In this document: positions 34,886 through 46,538 of the stretch, piece after piece
Layout of the letters: every line of letters starts with the position of its first letter
How positions within the stretch are numbered: position 1 is the stretch's first letter
Origin: Ehretia macrophylla
Lineage: Eukaryota > Streptophyta > Magnoliopsida > Boraginales > Ehretiaceae
Length of the DNA stretch: 64,000 nucleotides
Assembly: GCA_037974665.1 (NCBI GenBank)
Contig: CM075782.1
Coordinates: 43,018,851-43,082,850, forward strand
Direction: 5' to 3'
Made by a program: the position numbers and the translations under genes
The notes under the pieces: model-generated
What the model was told of the DNA's origin: nothing
What the model saw: the letters and a program-made list of their open reading frames with translations, nothing else
Databases searched by the model: none

Positions 34886-35089
34886 TTTTGATGATAACAA
34901 ATAAAAAAATTAATATGATTTTGTTTAGTGTCAAAATTGAACAAATTAAATGTTGGAAGAAATAAAATGGAGTTTTTATAAATGATGTTACTACAGCAAC
35001 ACGGGAACTGTAGCAAATGGGTACGGTAACAACTCGTTTACTATACTGTTTTTGAAAATTTAAAATCGGGTATTGTATCATTCGAGAAA

Positions 35090-35480
35090 TTTTGAAAATT
35101 GCAAGTAATGTTTGGCACTGTAGAGAATTTGAAAAATTGGGGGTTATTATTTAACACTGTAAAAAATTTGAATATTTGACTTATTATTTGGCATTGTAGA
35201 GACTTTGAAATTTTGAGTTACTATTTTGTATTGTAGAAGTTTGAAAATTTCGGTTACTATTGCGTACTGTAGAAAATCTGAAAATTTGAGTTATTGTTTG
35301 TGACTGTGTAAATTTGAAAATTTCGGTACTGTAGAAAATTTGAGTTACTATTTGGTACTGTAGAAGATTTGAAAATTTCAGTCACTGTTGAGTATTGTAA
35401 AAAATTTAAAATTTTGAATTATTATTTGTTACTGTAGAAAATTTGAAAATTTTGATTTCTGTTTGGTACTGTAAAAAAGT
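35090..35480. repeat. ~37-40-base minisatellite, copy 2
   Basis: Homologous to 20750-21075 but longer by roughly 65 bases. The extra units lie near 35130-35205 (GGGGTTATTATTTAACACTG and similar). Confidence 0.72.
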
Positions 35481-35797
35481 CTAAAAATCCATCCTCTTTA
35501 AATTGAATGCCAAGACCTAACAAGTTTTGAATGTTTTATTTTATAATTCACGTGTTACTATTAAATACTCAATCTAATCGAATTCTTTTTTGAGTAAATA
35601 TCACATTACTTTTTATGATATGCAAAAATATCACTCTATCCTTATATGTTAGTCTCATATATTATTAAAAAGTTATAACACTACTTCCTTCATATCTCTT
35701 TTAAGTTATTAAATAACATTTTTATCCTTTTATAATACATATAATTTTTTTTCCTTAGTTGAATTTTGCTGTAGTGGCTTGGTCAACTTTGTACATC

Positions 35798-36920
35798 GCA
35801 AGACAAATCAATTTACGTACGTCATGCGTGACCTCATTTATATTGTGGAAAAAAACATTTCAGCTTGTGGTGACTATAAGTGTCGTTATTAATGGAGCTC
35901 ACCTGCTTATTAGTGCGTCCTTGTACGTTTCTTATCAGTTGTAATGCTTGTCCCCTTGTAGAAACGTGAGGACAACAATAGACACAAAGTTCAACGTCGA
36001 GAAAAGAAAAAAGAATGGAACATGTTTATTGAGAGACTAATAAATGTGTTAATTAATTGACAAATTTTGTACTGAGCAAATTTGTACGAACACACATCCT
36101 TCTTCAATCTCTAGAAGGCCTTCTACTGTATGTAAAGAGTGATAAAATAGGTGTGAAATCTTCAATAATTATTTCTTTATAATTTAGCTTGTGCCTCTTT
36201 CAGAGAGAAAAAAAAAATTGTATTTTATAAACTTACAAGTCAGAAAATGTAAATATTTTAATTGATGGAAAAAATAACTTGGTAATATTTTAATTATCTA
36301 TATAAGTTTATAATAATATGGTAGAAGTCTCTCGATATTACAAAATGCAAATGCAACAAATCACACTCTAATAAATGTATTGACTAGATCTTTAGTCATA
36401 AACTTAGCCAATTTCTCGAAAACCATTTTATGAGCCACGTTTCTACGTAGCTACGTGACTTTTTGGAGGACAAATAGGGTGTTTCATCCCACAAATTTGT
36501 GAATACTTGATCTTGGCATATGCCTCCTTGTTTATAAAAAAAGATAAATAAATAAAATGCAACAAATCACATTATTACGAGGAATTATTAAAATATAACG
36601 ATGACTTAAAGTCCAACATTTAACTTTCACATAACAAGGTCTTTTCATCTTACCATATTAAAGTATAAATATGGGTGGAATTATTAAAGAGTTAGTAGGA
36701 GAAGTAATTCATAGTCGTCCTAAATTTTTATTATAATTTTAAAGCGTTTTAGATTAAAAATTGTTTAGTTTTGAATGAAAAAATATTATTTATATATAAA
36801 TATTAAAATATGTTTTTTTTAGTTCATAATGTATTTTTTAAATCAATTGAACAAAAATTCACAATACTACAAAGGTGCACTTTTTGGTAATGTATTATTA
36901 TTTCATCACCATATATCGAT
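35798..36920. other. Upstream region of UGT2
   Basis: Aligns with 22733-23816; no gene recognised. It retains the uninterrupted site of the unit-1 TIR element at its left edge. Confidence 0.6.
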
Positions 36921-36928
36921 TATAAAAA
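36921..36928 (+). promoter_or_regulatory. Probable TATA box of UGT2
   Basis: TATAAAAA lies 94 bases before the ATG and corresponds to the box before UGT1. Confidence 0.55.
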
Positions 36929-37014
36929 GAATCCAAATTCGAGAATATTGGCATTCTTGTCTCCTTTTTCTCCTCTTCGATTGCTTCTTTCACCTATCCA
37001 TTTCTCTCACTTCC

Positions 37015-38504
37015 ATGGATGATTCTTCAAGCAACAAGCCAACTAGTATCCACCACGTTGTGGCTATGCCATCCCCAGGCAGAGGCCATATCAACCCATT
37101 AATGAACCTCTGCAAATTATTAGTTTCAAGAACCACCAACCTCATCATCACCTTTGTCATCACAGAAGAGTGGCTCGGCTTCATCGGCTCAGACACCAAG
37201 CCGGCTAACATTCGCTTCGCTACGATCCCAAACGTGTTGCCATCTGAGCTAGTTCGTGCAGCTGACTTATTTGGCTTTGCAGTGGCCGTACAGACCAAGA
37301 TGGAGGAGCCATTTGAGCAGCTTCTTGATCAGATTGAGCTGCCAGTGACGATGATCATTGCTGACACTTTTCTTAAATGGGCATTTGATGTTGGAAACAG
37401 AAGGAATATTCCGGTGGCATCATTCTGCCCGATGTCAGCCTCAGTGTTTTCTATTTTACACCATTTGCAGCTTCTAGTTGAAAACGGGCATTATCCATTC
37501 GAATTATCAGGTGCGCGCGTATTGAAATATTTCCTTTAGATATTCTGGATACATATGTCCATAACTCGAGCCTATTAAAATTTCTCATTCATTACTCACG
37601 CACATGTACAGAAAGAGGAGATGAGCGTGTTGATTACATTCCTGGAATTTCTCCCATTCGCCTAGCAGACCTTCCAACAATTTTACGCGAAAAGGGTGAA
37701 CGTCTGCAGCAGCTAGGTCTTCGTCTACTTCCCGATGTGAGCAAAGCACAATATCTTCTGTTTACATCCATATTCGAGCTTGAATCTCAAGTCATCGATG
37801 CTCTGAAACTAAAGTTTTCGTTTCCTGTATATTCTGTTGGTCCTGTCATACCTTACTTAGATCTCAAAAATAGTTCTCACTCAAACAGTGAGGATGACTA
37901 TCAGTATCTGGAATGGCTAAACAATCAACCTCGAACTTCAGTGTTGTATGTCTCACTGGGGAGTTTTCTTTCGGTTTCAAGTACTCAATTGGATGAAATC
38001 GCTGCTGGATTGCAAGACAGCGGTGTTAGATACTTATGGGTGGCTCGCGGTGACACCACCGGGTTAAGAGAGAAATGTGGTGGTGGTGGTGGTGGTGCTG
38101 GACTTATAGTACCATGGTGTGAACAATTGAAAGTGTTGTGCCACCCTGCGGTTGGTGGATTCTGGACTCATTGCGGATGGAATTCAACCACGGAAGGTGT
38201 TTTCGCTGGCGTGCCGATGCTTACGTTTCCTATACTGATGGATCAAATCACAAACAGCAAATTCATTGTTGAAGATTGGAAGATTGGTTGGGAAGTGAAA
38301 AGAGAAGCAAAGAAAGAAAGTTTGGTGCGAAGAGATGAAATAGCACAACTTATAAGGAGATTTATGGACTTGGAAAGCAAAGAGAGGAAAGATATGATGA
38401 GAAGAGCGGGAGAGCTTCAACTCAGATGTCGGGAAGCAATTTCTAAAGGAGGGTCATCTGATAATAATCTCAATGCTTTTCTTGTTAGTATTCAAAGATC
38501 TTGA
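37015..38504 (+). CDS. UDP-glycosyltransferase, UGT87A-like, copy 2
   Basis: Exons 37015-37510 and 37612-38504, with a 101-base GT-AG intron in phase 1 and 462 residues. The reading frame continues open upstream of 37015 to 36829, but the ATG at 37015 (MDDSSSNKP) matches the only start available in copy 1 and lies at a fitting distance from the TATA box. The catalytic His25, Asp117 and full PSPG box (334-377) are identical to copy 1. By eye 15 residues differ from copy 1: seven are in the N-terminal acceptor-binding exon (positions 2, 20, 36, 43, 44, 92, 124) and eight in exon 2, four of them near the C-terminus (GELQLRCREAI). It is intact, so both paralogues may be active. Substrate unknown. 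Confidence 0.93.
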
Positions 38505-39847
38505 TCATATTAATATGGATAATGCTGCAGTCTTTGTTTTTCGTGTTTTTTTTTTTTTTTTTTTGTAGAATAGAGTACGAAGCTGAGGTTTGAACTTCAA
38601 ATCTTTGAATATAATAGATCATTACTTCAGCACTGTACCAACTATTGGGTATTGGTCTTTGTTTGTCCATTGAAAAGAAATATTTAATTTTTTTTCATTA
38701 TGAATGCAATTTTGGCAATATAACTAGTTTAACAGTTGCTTCGTACTCATATATTGATTTTTCCTTCCTAGTAGGAGTTGAAGATAATTAAGGATAGTTT
38801 ACTACACAAATTTTTTATTACAAAGGGATATAAAAAGAATAGACCAACATTAAGGTTTAGTGTGTGCAATTAATTTCCATGACCCAAACATTTAATTTTT
38901 CGATTACATAGTGACAACTTTATCATTGTTGTAAGGGTCTCTTTCACATATTGAAAATAATAAATAAATTAAAATACTTTAATATCTTAGTAGAAAACAA
39001 AGAATATTCTAAGAAACAAAGTCTGAACAAGTACACAAAAATAGATCATGTATTCCATGAAAAATAGAGAATAAGCATAATAATAAGAACTCAATTAAAC
39101 TTAGAAAAAAGTAATACTAATATTTTAGGTCATATATAACGTTGAATTTTCAGAAAATACAAAAATAAAATAGAACATCAAAAATTAAGTGTTTGAAAAG
39201 CATAGCAATAAGAAAAGCTTATTTGAATTGAATATTTATAAAGTCAAGAACAATGTTATTCATCACCCTTTCAACCAATCACATTTTCTTATATAGTAGA
39301 AGTTTTACCATATACACGAGAGATTTAATATTCAATACATTAGTTCTTACTATACAAAGAAGAGGTGAAATTAAAGGTGACGAGTGAAGGTGTGACATAA
39401 AGCATTTCGTTGATTATATTTAAACTATCTTTACAGCTATAACTTTAAAGGCTTATAAAAAACTTAAGCAATTCAAGTCCATGAAATATATATATAAATA
39501 TGTATAGATGTTTGTGGAGAATTTAGATTTTAAATTAATCACTAAGGACCAAATGACATTTACCCCAATAAAGGTATTGAAAAATACAAACTATTAAAAG
39601 AAAGAAAATGACTCCTCATCCCAAGCCGTACGATCCCTCCACTAGCCAATGTCAGCCGTCAATTTGATTCTTCCCTTTTACAACTCAAAATCTGAAATAT
39701 CTTCAATTTCCTTGCTTTTCTCCCCCTTTCCCTCGTAATCAATATTTGAATTAGATTCTATATCTTCTTTTATCTCGTATTTTAGGTAATCATATATTCG
39801 TTAGGCCTCATTGTCACTGTGACCAAAGCCCTGATGGCTTCTTTTAT
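38505..39847. other. 3' flank of UGT2 (block F, copy 2)
   Basis: Homologous to the DNA behind UGT1 up to about 39450. The last 350 bases (39500-39847), with CCAAGCCGTACGATCCCTCC, have no partner in this window because the unit 1/2 junction lost them. A T run at 38547-38564 follows the gene. No gene seen. Confidence 0.55.
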
Positions 39848-40374
39848 TTCTTTTTAAGATGAGGATAATAACTTAGATAAAACCACAGCTATCTATTACG
39901 AAGTAATAAATTATATGGTGCAATAATATACTATAATATATTTTTAAGTTGGTCAAAGGTTAGTTAATAAATGTGATAAGATGACATAAATTCAAATGTG
40001 AGAACTTTGGCCATAAGTTACTACTCAATCGCTCTACAATCTACTCATTGGCTACTTTTACTTTTTTTTCTTCTGTTTTTTCATTTTTTTCTTTTACCGG
40101 GAATTACAATGCTATGAGATTTGAATTCCCTTCAGTTACCCACCATAAGATACATGCAAAAATTTACTGTGTTCGGGCCTGGCCTTTTTTTCTGTGTTGG
40201 GACTGGCCTATATATAAGGTACTTTTCAGCCTCTATCTTTTGGGCTGATTTGTTGTGTTTAAGCTCTGTCCGAGTATTGGATTCCTGCTAAGTGAGAACA
40301 AAAAAGATCACTCAACAACAAGTTTAGGGGATATTAAATCCCATCTATCATAATCCAAAAGAGATTGTAAAGCT

Positions 40375-40830
40375 ACTTGAGAAACGACAATAGTACAACT
40401 GCCCAAAGGTTGTCGAAGTGCAAAATTTGCCATCCAATCTGCTCATCTATTTGCCTCCCTATACATGTGACGCAAACGCTATCCATGTCGATCTTGTATC
40501 ATTCTCTTACAGTCCTCAATCAAAGGCCGCAACAAACTATAATATGTAGATGTTGGGTTGTGCATTATCTCTACAAGAGCCTTAGAATCTGATTCAATCT
40601 CAATTACTTCCACCCCCATAACAGCAGTACATCTCTGCCCTTCCCATAGACCAACTAACTCAGCTTTCATGTTTGTTGTTATTGCAAGATTAAAAGCGAA
40701 CCCCGACACCTAGCTACCATCTTGTTGGCAAAAAAAAGTCATCCTATTACTGTCAGACCAGGGTTGTTTTTCGCACAACTATCGATATTCAATTTCCACC
40801 ATCCTGTTGGTAAATTATCCTTTTCTTGGC
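40375..40830 (-). pseudogene. RNase H-like domain fragment, copy 2
   Basis: The array partner of 12590-13045. The minus strand reads MSGFAFNLAITTNMKAELVG, LWEGQRCTAVMGVEVIEIES and DSKALVEIMHNPTSTYY without interruption for about 75 codons, then stops in the tail region. Slightly better preserved than copy 1, but there is no start and no complete domain. Confidence 0.72.
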
Positions 40831-41430
40831 CTAGGTTAATTTGAAACCAATTATTTGAGAAACTTTTTATATTTATTTTTTGTTTTTTTATATTTTTTAT
40901 GAAAAAGAATTCACCTAAGTAGGATCATATTAGATTTATTTTAAAGGGTGATGTGCACCAGACTCCCTTGTACTTTAGCGAAAGTACATAACATACATTT
41001 ATACTTCAAAAATCCCCTGAACTAATCCTTGTGATTTTCAAAAATGCACAACACCCCCTACAGTTAAAAAATATGTTATATTTAACGAATTTTGTAAAAA
41101 AAACATAAATACTTTCAATCTTTTCTCATTTCTCTTTTTTATCCTTTTCTCTTTTTTTTAGACTAAAAAAATAAAAGAAAAAGAAATATATATATATATA
41201 TATATATATATACCAAAAAAAAATACACACACATATACAACATAGAAGCTTCCTAATGGCCTGTACTTAGCTCAAGATGATGTTTATTTTTAAACATATT
41301 CACCTTTATGCAAGTGATGTCCCGTGCTTCCAAGTTTGGATTCATTACACAAGTCATGCTTGGAGAAACTTTTCCCTGTTCTAAGCGAGCATCATTGTGT
41401 CAAAATCTAAACAATAATCTCTTGAATTAC

Positions 41431-41466
<36 letters not shown>

Positions 41467-41491
41467 GAAGAAAAAAAAAATACACACATGT

Positions 41492-42336
41492 TGTTAACAC
41501 CAAAATTGGGCTTGGGCCCATGGTCCAACCACGGCGCGTCTTTTAGCCCCAATCCGCGCTGTTATTGGGCTAGGGCCCATATGCAATACTATAAGTCATG
41601 GCCTACTCTCGAAGAAGCCCACTCAGAGGCCTCGAGCTCTACGCTAGGCCCAAATATTGAACTATCTCATATAGGCGATTGGCGACGTAGTCGGGCACGA
41701 CCCGAGGCCTTGCCGGGTGCTAACGGATAAGTGTCTAAGAAAGAGACCTTAAGTGACTAGCCTACCGTAGCGGATAACGATCGACAAGTTTGAATGGAGG
41801 CCCATCCTATGGGATAAGTGGTTACTTCCTTGAAGTAATCTGCTGGATTTACAAGTCTTAGGAGGAAAAGCGGCTCTCGACCTATCACAATCGCCGAGCC
41901 TACGAGAAGGGGACTACCATTGAAGGACTTGGGCTAAGAACTAGCTCTATCCTACGCGATAAGTGATCAGGTAGTCTACTAGGAATACAAGTCCCAAAGG
42001 TCCATGACTCTTGCCCGACCCACACCTATAAATAGGCCATACCTACACAAGGAGAGGGTATCGAGTATTAGCCACACACAGCAATACCCTACCTCTCCCC
42101 TTTACGAAATCACAACCTACTTTCCTTATATTAACGCCGCAACTACGGTAGTCTCTGATTATCCCTCCTTATAATCCTCGTTTTCTCTTCCCTTCCGATA
42201 GACTACTGACTTGAGCGTCGGAGTGTCTTCGGCCGGTACCACACCGGTGTCCCAAGACTCACGTCGTTCGATTGCTTTCTGTCTCTGTAGGTTGCTGGTG
42301 GCATGCAATCCGTGATTGTGGATTTTGACTTCTACA
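41492..42336 (+). repeat. Tat element 5' LTR and adjacent primer-binding site
   Basis: It starts TGTTAACACC and ends TTCTACA. A TATA-like CTATAAATAGGCC lies near 42025. Directly behind the LTR, TTTGGCGCCTACCGTGGGGC (42338-42357) is the primer-binding-site-like stretch common to this lineage. Confidence 0.92.
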
Positions 42337-42424
42337 ATTTGGCGCCTACCGTGGGGCCCTAGCAACTTAGTTACCCGAACAGAAGGCTACGAGCTCTTGA
42401 TCACTCTTATTTTTGACAAAAGCC

Positions 42425-45400
42425 ATGGCTGAAAGCAGCATTCAAAATGATATCCAGGCGCAGATGGAGTGTAACACCCCGATCCCTCTCGAGATAGGGA
42501 GTTCTATCATTCGATCTAATCATAATCCAAACCAAACCCGGGCATAATTTTTAGGGAAAACGGACAGAGTCTCCCCTATTTCTAGGTGAAATGTAAAACC
42601 TGCGATAGCATATAAGTGGACCAATACCATGTCCAAACATTCAAAACCACCTTAAGGCCATCCGAGCCTCGGTTCTCAACAATTTAAACTCAGCAAGTAT
42701 ACATACATTTCCAATTTAAAAGCTAACCTATCTCTTTTCATTTTTGACAAGTACATTCGAACTAAACGGTTAAACCATACTAAGTTACTGCATAAAATAA
42801 ACTATCATGCCATTCTAACTCTTTTCCTTTGGACATTACAGACATGCGTTGAAGTTAAGCTATGCTAACTGATTACATAAACTAACTTATCAATTCACCT
42901 CAGCTACTTAGCTAAATTTAAATTACATTTCTTTTGACAATAAATACAAACAACATATGAACATACATCTTTACAAACTTCGACACTCAAGCCACATAGG
43001 CACGCAAGACAACTCTTCAGGCAACGAACTTTCACGAAATCATGAACTTTCCAACTAACATGACATTTCCTGAAATGTGGTGGTGAGGAGTGAGTATACA
43101 CAACACGTATACTCAGTGAGGGCGAGACATATATCGAATTGGAGAGAAAGAAAGTTGTGCAATGCAAATAAGACAGTTAAGCAATATAACTGATAAATAA
43201 GCAATCAAGACAAACAATCAATACAATAAGCAATTACTGAAAGCATTAACACAACCATTCAAAGCTATACCACACTCTGAAGGCTATGGTTAACTCATAC
43301 GAGCAATGTACCATTTCACGAGCGATACATCAATCTCGAGCTTGATGTTGATAACGATGACAATAAGTGCGCAACCACCTTATAACACCAGTTTGGAATA
43401 CCCCGGAAGTATCCATCAATCTACGACCCAAATCTCCCTGGGAGGCAACCCAAGCGAGAAAAGGGAATAGCTACGGAGCTAGAGCAACCAACACTGGCAA
43501 CCCGAGGCTACCCAGAGAGGCCCATCACTCACGCGCTGACACTATGCAATGCAAGACTCGATACAAGGCGATAAACGAGCGATAGCACAACAATACAGAA
43601 TAGAGGAGATAAACGAGATATCAAGCATTATCAACAATTGTTAAACATTTCAATCAATAATCAACTCTAACAAGCGTAATAAGCATTAACAAGCATTTAC
43701 AATCAAACAAGTAACAAGAACAACACCAACTAACATTATCAAGCAATAACAAGTATTCTATAGGCATTATAAGCATTCTATAGGCAACATAAGCATTCTA
43801 TAAGAAATATAAGCATTCTATAAGCAATATTCTATGAAAACACACAAAATCATGAAAATGACCCCAACTTACCAAACTCTACTACTTTCAAACGAGCCAC
43901 GAGTTTTGGAAATCGACTTCACTAATCCTCTTAGGTCACTATAAGGCACGTCTAAAGACCCCGAAACCTGGAATTCACGCAAAGTCCCGATTTCCCCCTT
44001 TGCTCATTTGAACTACAACTATACTAACGAAACACCCAACCAATGCCATAATCGCACCAAAAGTACTTCCATGGCCTCCCGAAACAATGCCATCACGCAA
44101 AACGAGAAAATGCTAAACTCGACCTAAACGACCCCGACTTTCACCAAGACGTTTTTCTCATTTTTTTCATTACGCAACCTAAACAAATCATGCATTTAGG
44201 CATTCTAGCATACCTAGCACCTTTTCACGTCAACAGACAGCATAACAACGCAACTTTATCGTTTCAAGGGTTTACTATTCACAAAATACTATTCAACTAA
44301 CAATTTATATTTCAATTTCAATATTCAACGGCAGAAAATGTTAAAAAGCTATAAATACGTGTTCTACGATTGCTAGGGAACATACTTTAAGTAATGAAAC
44401 AGACAAAATAACAACCTACGGTTAAATCACAAAAATTAAAGTTTATGTTCAACATTTTCAAATGCGCAAATAACGATGAAACCCTCACATTAGACGCTCC
44501 TAGAAGCTAGAGAAATCTCATAGGATGCCTCGGAAACCACCCCGTGCAAGCTCACGCGAAGATTTGATGATTTGTTTTGAAATTTTTTTCTTTCTTTTTC
44601 TCTTTCTTTTCCTCATGGCTTCAAGCCTTCTCTATTTTTTCATTTGCATTCTGCTTATTTAGGAAAAAAAAATGACAAGAAGTCAAAGGTCAAAGATTCG
44701 GTCTACCCGCTAAACCAAAATAGCTATGCGCGACCTTACGAAAATGGCCATAACTTCTTCTAGAAAACTCCAATTCACGAACGGTTTGAAGCCTCAGAAA
44801 CTAGACTCATAGAGCTTTCCAACCATATATAATTTGCTACCTAACTCTTCCCCAATTGGTTTAGATTTAATTCCAAAGTTCACCCAAAATTTGACTAACT
44901 TAACATTGCATTTTTTTATTTCTAATCCCAAGTTTGCCTTTTATTAAACATTTCAAAAATTTCCACCTTGTCCTAGTTGGTCAATGTAGATGAAAAGTCA
45001 ACTAGTATGGTCAAAGAAGGTGAAAGGTCAATAAAATGCAATTTAAATGAACTTTAAATGCTATTGAATACATGCCAGGTTCGGGGTATCACATGGAGGC
45101 CTTGATGACCGATATGGAAGCATGCAAAGACAAACTTAAGGAGCTCGAGGCAGAAAACAATGTCTTTCGCCAGGAGAATATTAAGCTAGAGGAAAGGGTC
45201 AAGACCCTCACATCGACCACCGCCCTTTTGAACCGCGGGAAGGCAATCGCCCATGGTGAGATGGTAGCGCCTATGCAATCCCTTGGATCCACACCCCAGC
45301 AGACGCTCGGCAGTGGAGTCTACCTCCTAACCACTGTCACAATTGAACGACCTCTAACACAGCCAGTAGATGAGGGAGGACCGAGCTGTAATATCCTTCG

Positions 45401-46538
45401 ACAGTTTCAGAAGATTAAGTCCCTCATCCAGAGGATTCTCAGGGTGCCTGCCCCCATTAAGAGGAGTGCGGTAAACAGCTTTGCCAACTCCCCGTTTGTT
45501 GACACTATTGCAATGGTAGAGATGCCGGCTAAATTTAGTTTTCCGAACATAAGGCCTTATGATGGGACTACTGACCTTGATGATCACATAATGCAATACA
45601 AGCAGAGGATGTTCACCGTGGCCGTCCCGCAAGATTCTAGGGAAGCATGTATGTGTAAGGGCTTCGGCTCTAGTTTGGTAGGACTTGCCTTGCAATGGTA
45701 TACTAACCTACCAAACAACTGTATTACCTCATTTGCGCAACTGATAGACATGTTCGTGGAGCAATTCGCGAGTAGCAGGAAGTTAGAGAAACAGTCTGAT
45801 GACCTTTACTTGATTGTACAAAGGAGAGGCGAGCTCCTGCGCTACTTTGTGGGGAGGTTCAACAAGGAGAAGGTAGCCATCCCCCAATGTAACATGGTCA
45901 CGGCTATCTCAGCCTTTTGCAAGGGCCTGATCCCCGAGTCTGACTTATATAAGGAATTAACCAAGTACCCGTGCAAGACCATGGAGGATGTTCTGATGAA
46001 GGCTTGGGCTCAGATTAAGTGGGAGGAAGATGAGTCAAACTATCGCCCTTCACCATCGCGCTGTGATAGGGGTGATCGCAGGCGCTCTTTAACGTCTGAT
46101 TCGCGTAATAAAAGACGCGAGCCTTACCCTGCAGAGGAACGAAGAAGTAAACGATCACGCGATGACAGGAGACCATTTGACCAGAGGCGAAACTGTAGCC
46201 CAGACATACGGAGAATGCCAGACTATAACCTCAGTATAGCTCCGACTAAACTTGTTCATACTTTGAAGAGGATGGGCAACGCTGTCAAGTGGCCGGAGAA
46301 GATAAGGTCCCCCGCTGACCGGATAGATAAAACTAAGTGGTGTGACTTCCACGACGGCCATAGGCACACAACTGAGGAGTGCATTGGCCTCAAAAAAGAA
46401 GTCGCGGAGTTGCTAAAGAGGGGCCACCTCACCCAGTTCTTGACCAATAGAGGGAAACAAACCATAGCCCAGCGAGAGGGAAACAAAAGGTTCGAGAGGT
46501 CACCCCACCTGAGCCGCTACGCCTTAAGCGAACAGTGA
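42425..46538 (+). pseudogene. Tat gag, interrupted by a solo LTR
   Basis: The ATG at 42425 starts MAESSIQNDIQAQME, then the frame is broken by the LTR 42470-45093 and resumes in the same frame at 45094 with ALMTDMEACKDKLKEL, a coiled-coil start. The retrotransposon gag core follows (YDGTTDLDDHIMQYKQRM, ALQWYTNLP, FCKGLI; about 45560-46010), then an Arg-rich linker and a zinc-knuckle-like WCDFHDGHRHTTEEC (46340-46380). Near 46493-46500 a one-base indel shifts the frame, so the gag frame stops at 46538 while the next frame (EVTPPEP...VNCITGG) leads into protease. Gag would form the particle; this copy cannot. Confidence 0.88.
42470..45093. mobile_element. Solo LTR, 2,624 bases, gypsy type
   Basis: It begins TGTAACACCCCGA and ends TTCGGGGTATCACA, the imperfect inverted ends of many large plant Ty3 chromovirus LTRs (Del/Tekay-like, inferred from the ends and length). 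It is flanked by a perfect five-base duplication TGGAG (42465-42469 and 45094-45098). No internal coding region remains, as expected after LTR-LTR recombination. The short open frames in it are not genes. An ATG near 45072 in its tail makes a misleading gag start. Confidence 0.9.

Larger units (their letters stand above)
28080..39847. repeat. Tandem array unit 2 (XTH2, UGT2)
   Basis: Same order as unit 1, but the RNase H block is missing at its front: the F block of unit 1 (CTTAAGCAATTGAAGTC, about 28090) passes within 50 bases into the XTH 3' flank. Unit 2 lacks the large insertions of unit 1 and so gives the uninserted reference for them. Confidence 0.85.

Noticed and set aside
41308-41730. 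140-codon plus-strand frame
   Set aside because: It runs from the MITE-like element through a TA microsatellite into the gypsy LTR, so it is a chance chimera of two elements.
42904-43167. Minus-strand 87-codon frame with Cys and Leu
   Set aside because: Lies inside the solo LTR, and no domain or splice context supports it.
43740-43830. Regular AAGCATTCTATARG repeats that suggested a CRISPR-like array
   Set aside because: The spacing is only about 20 bases with no unique spacers and the context is a plant LTR, so it is a short tandem repeat.
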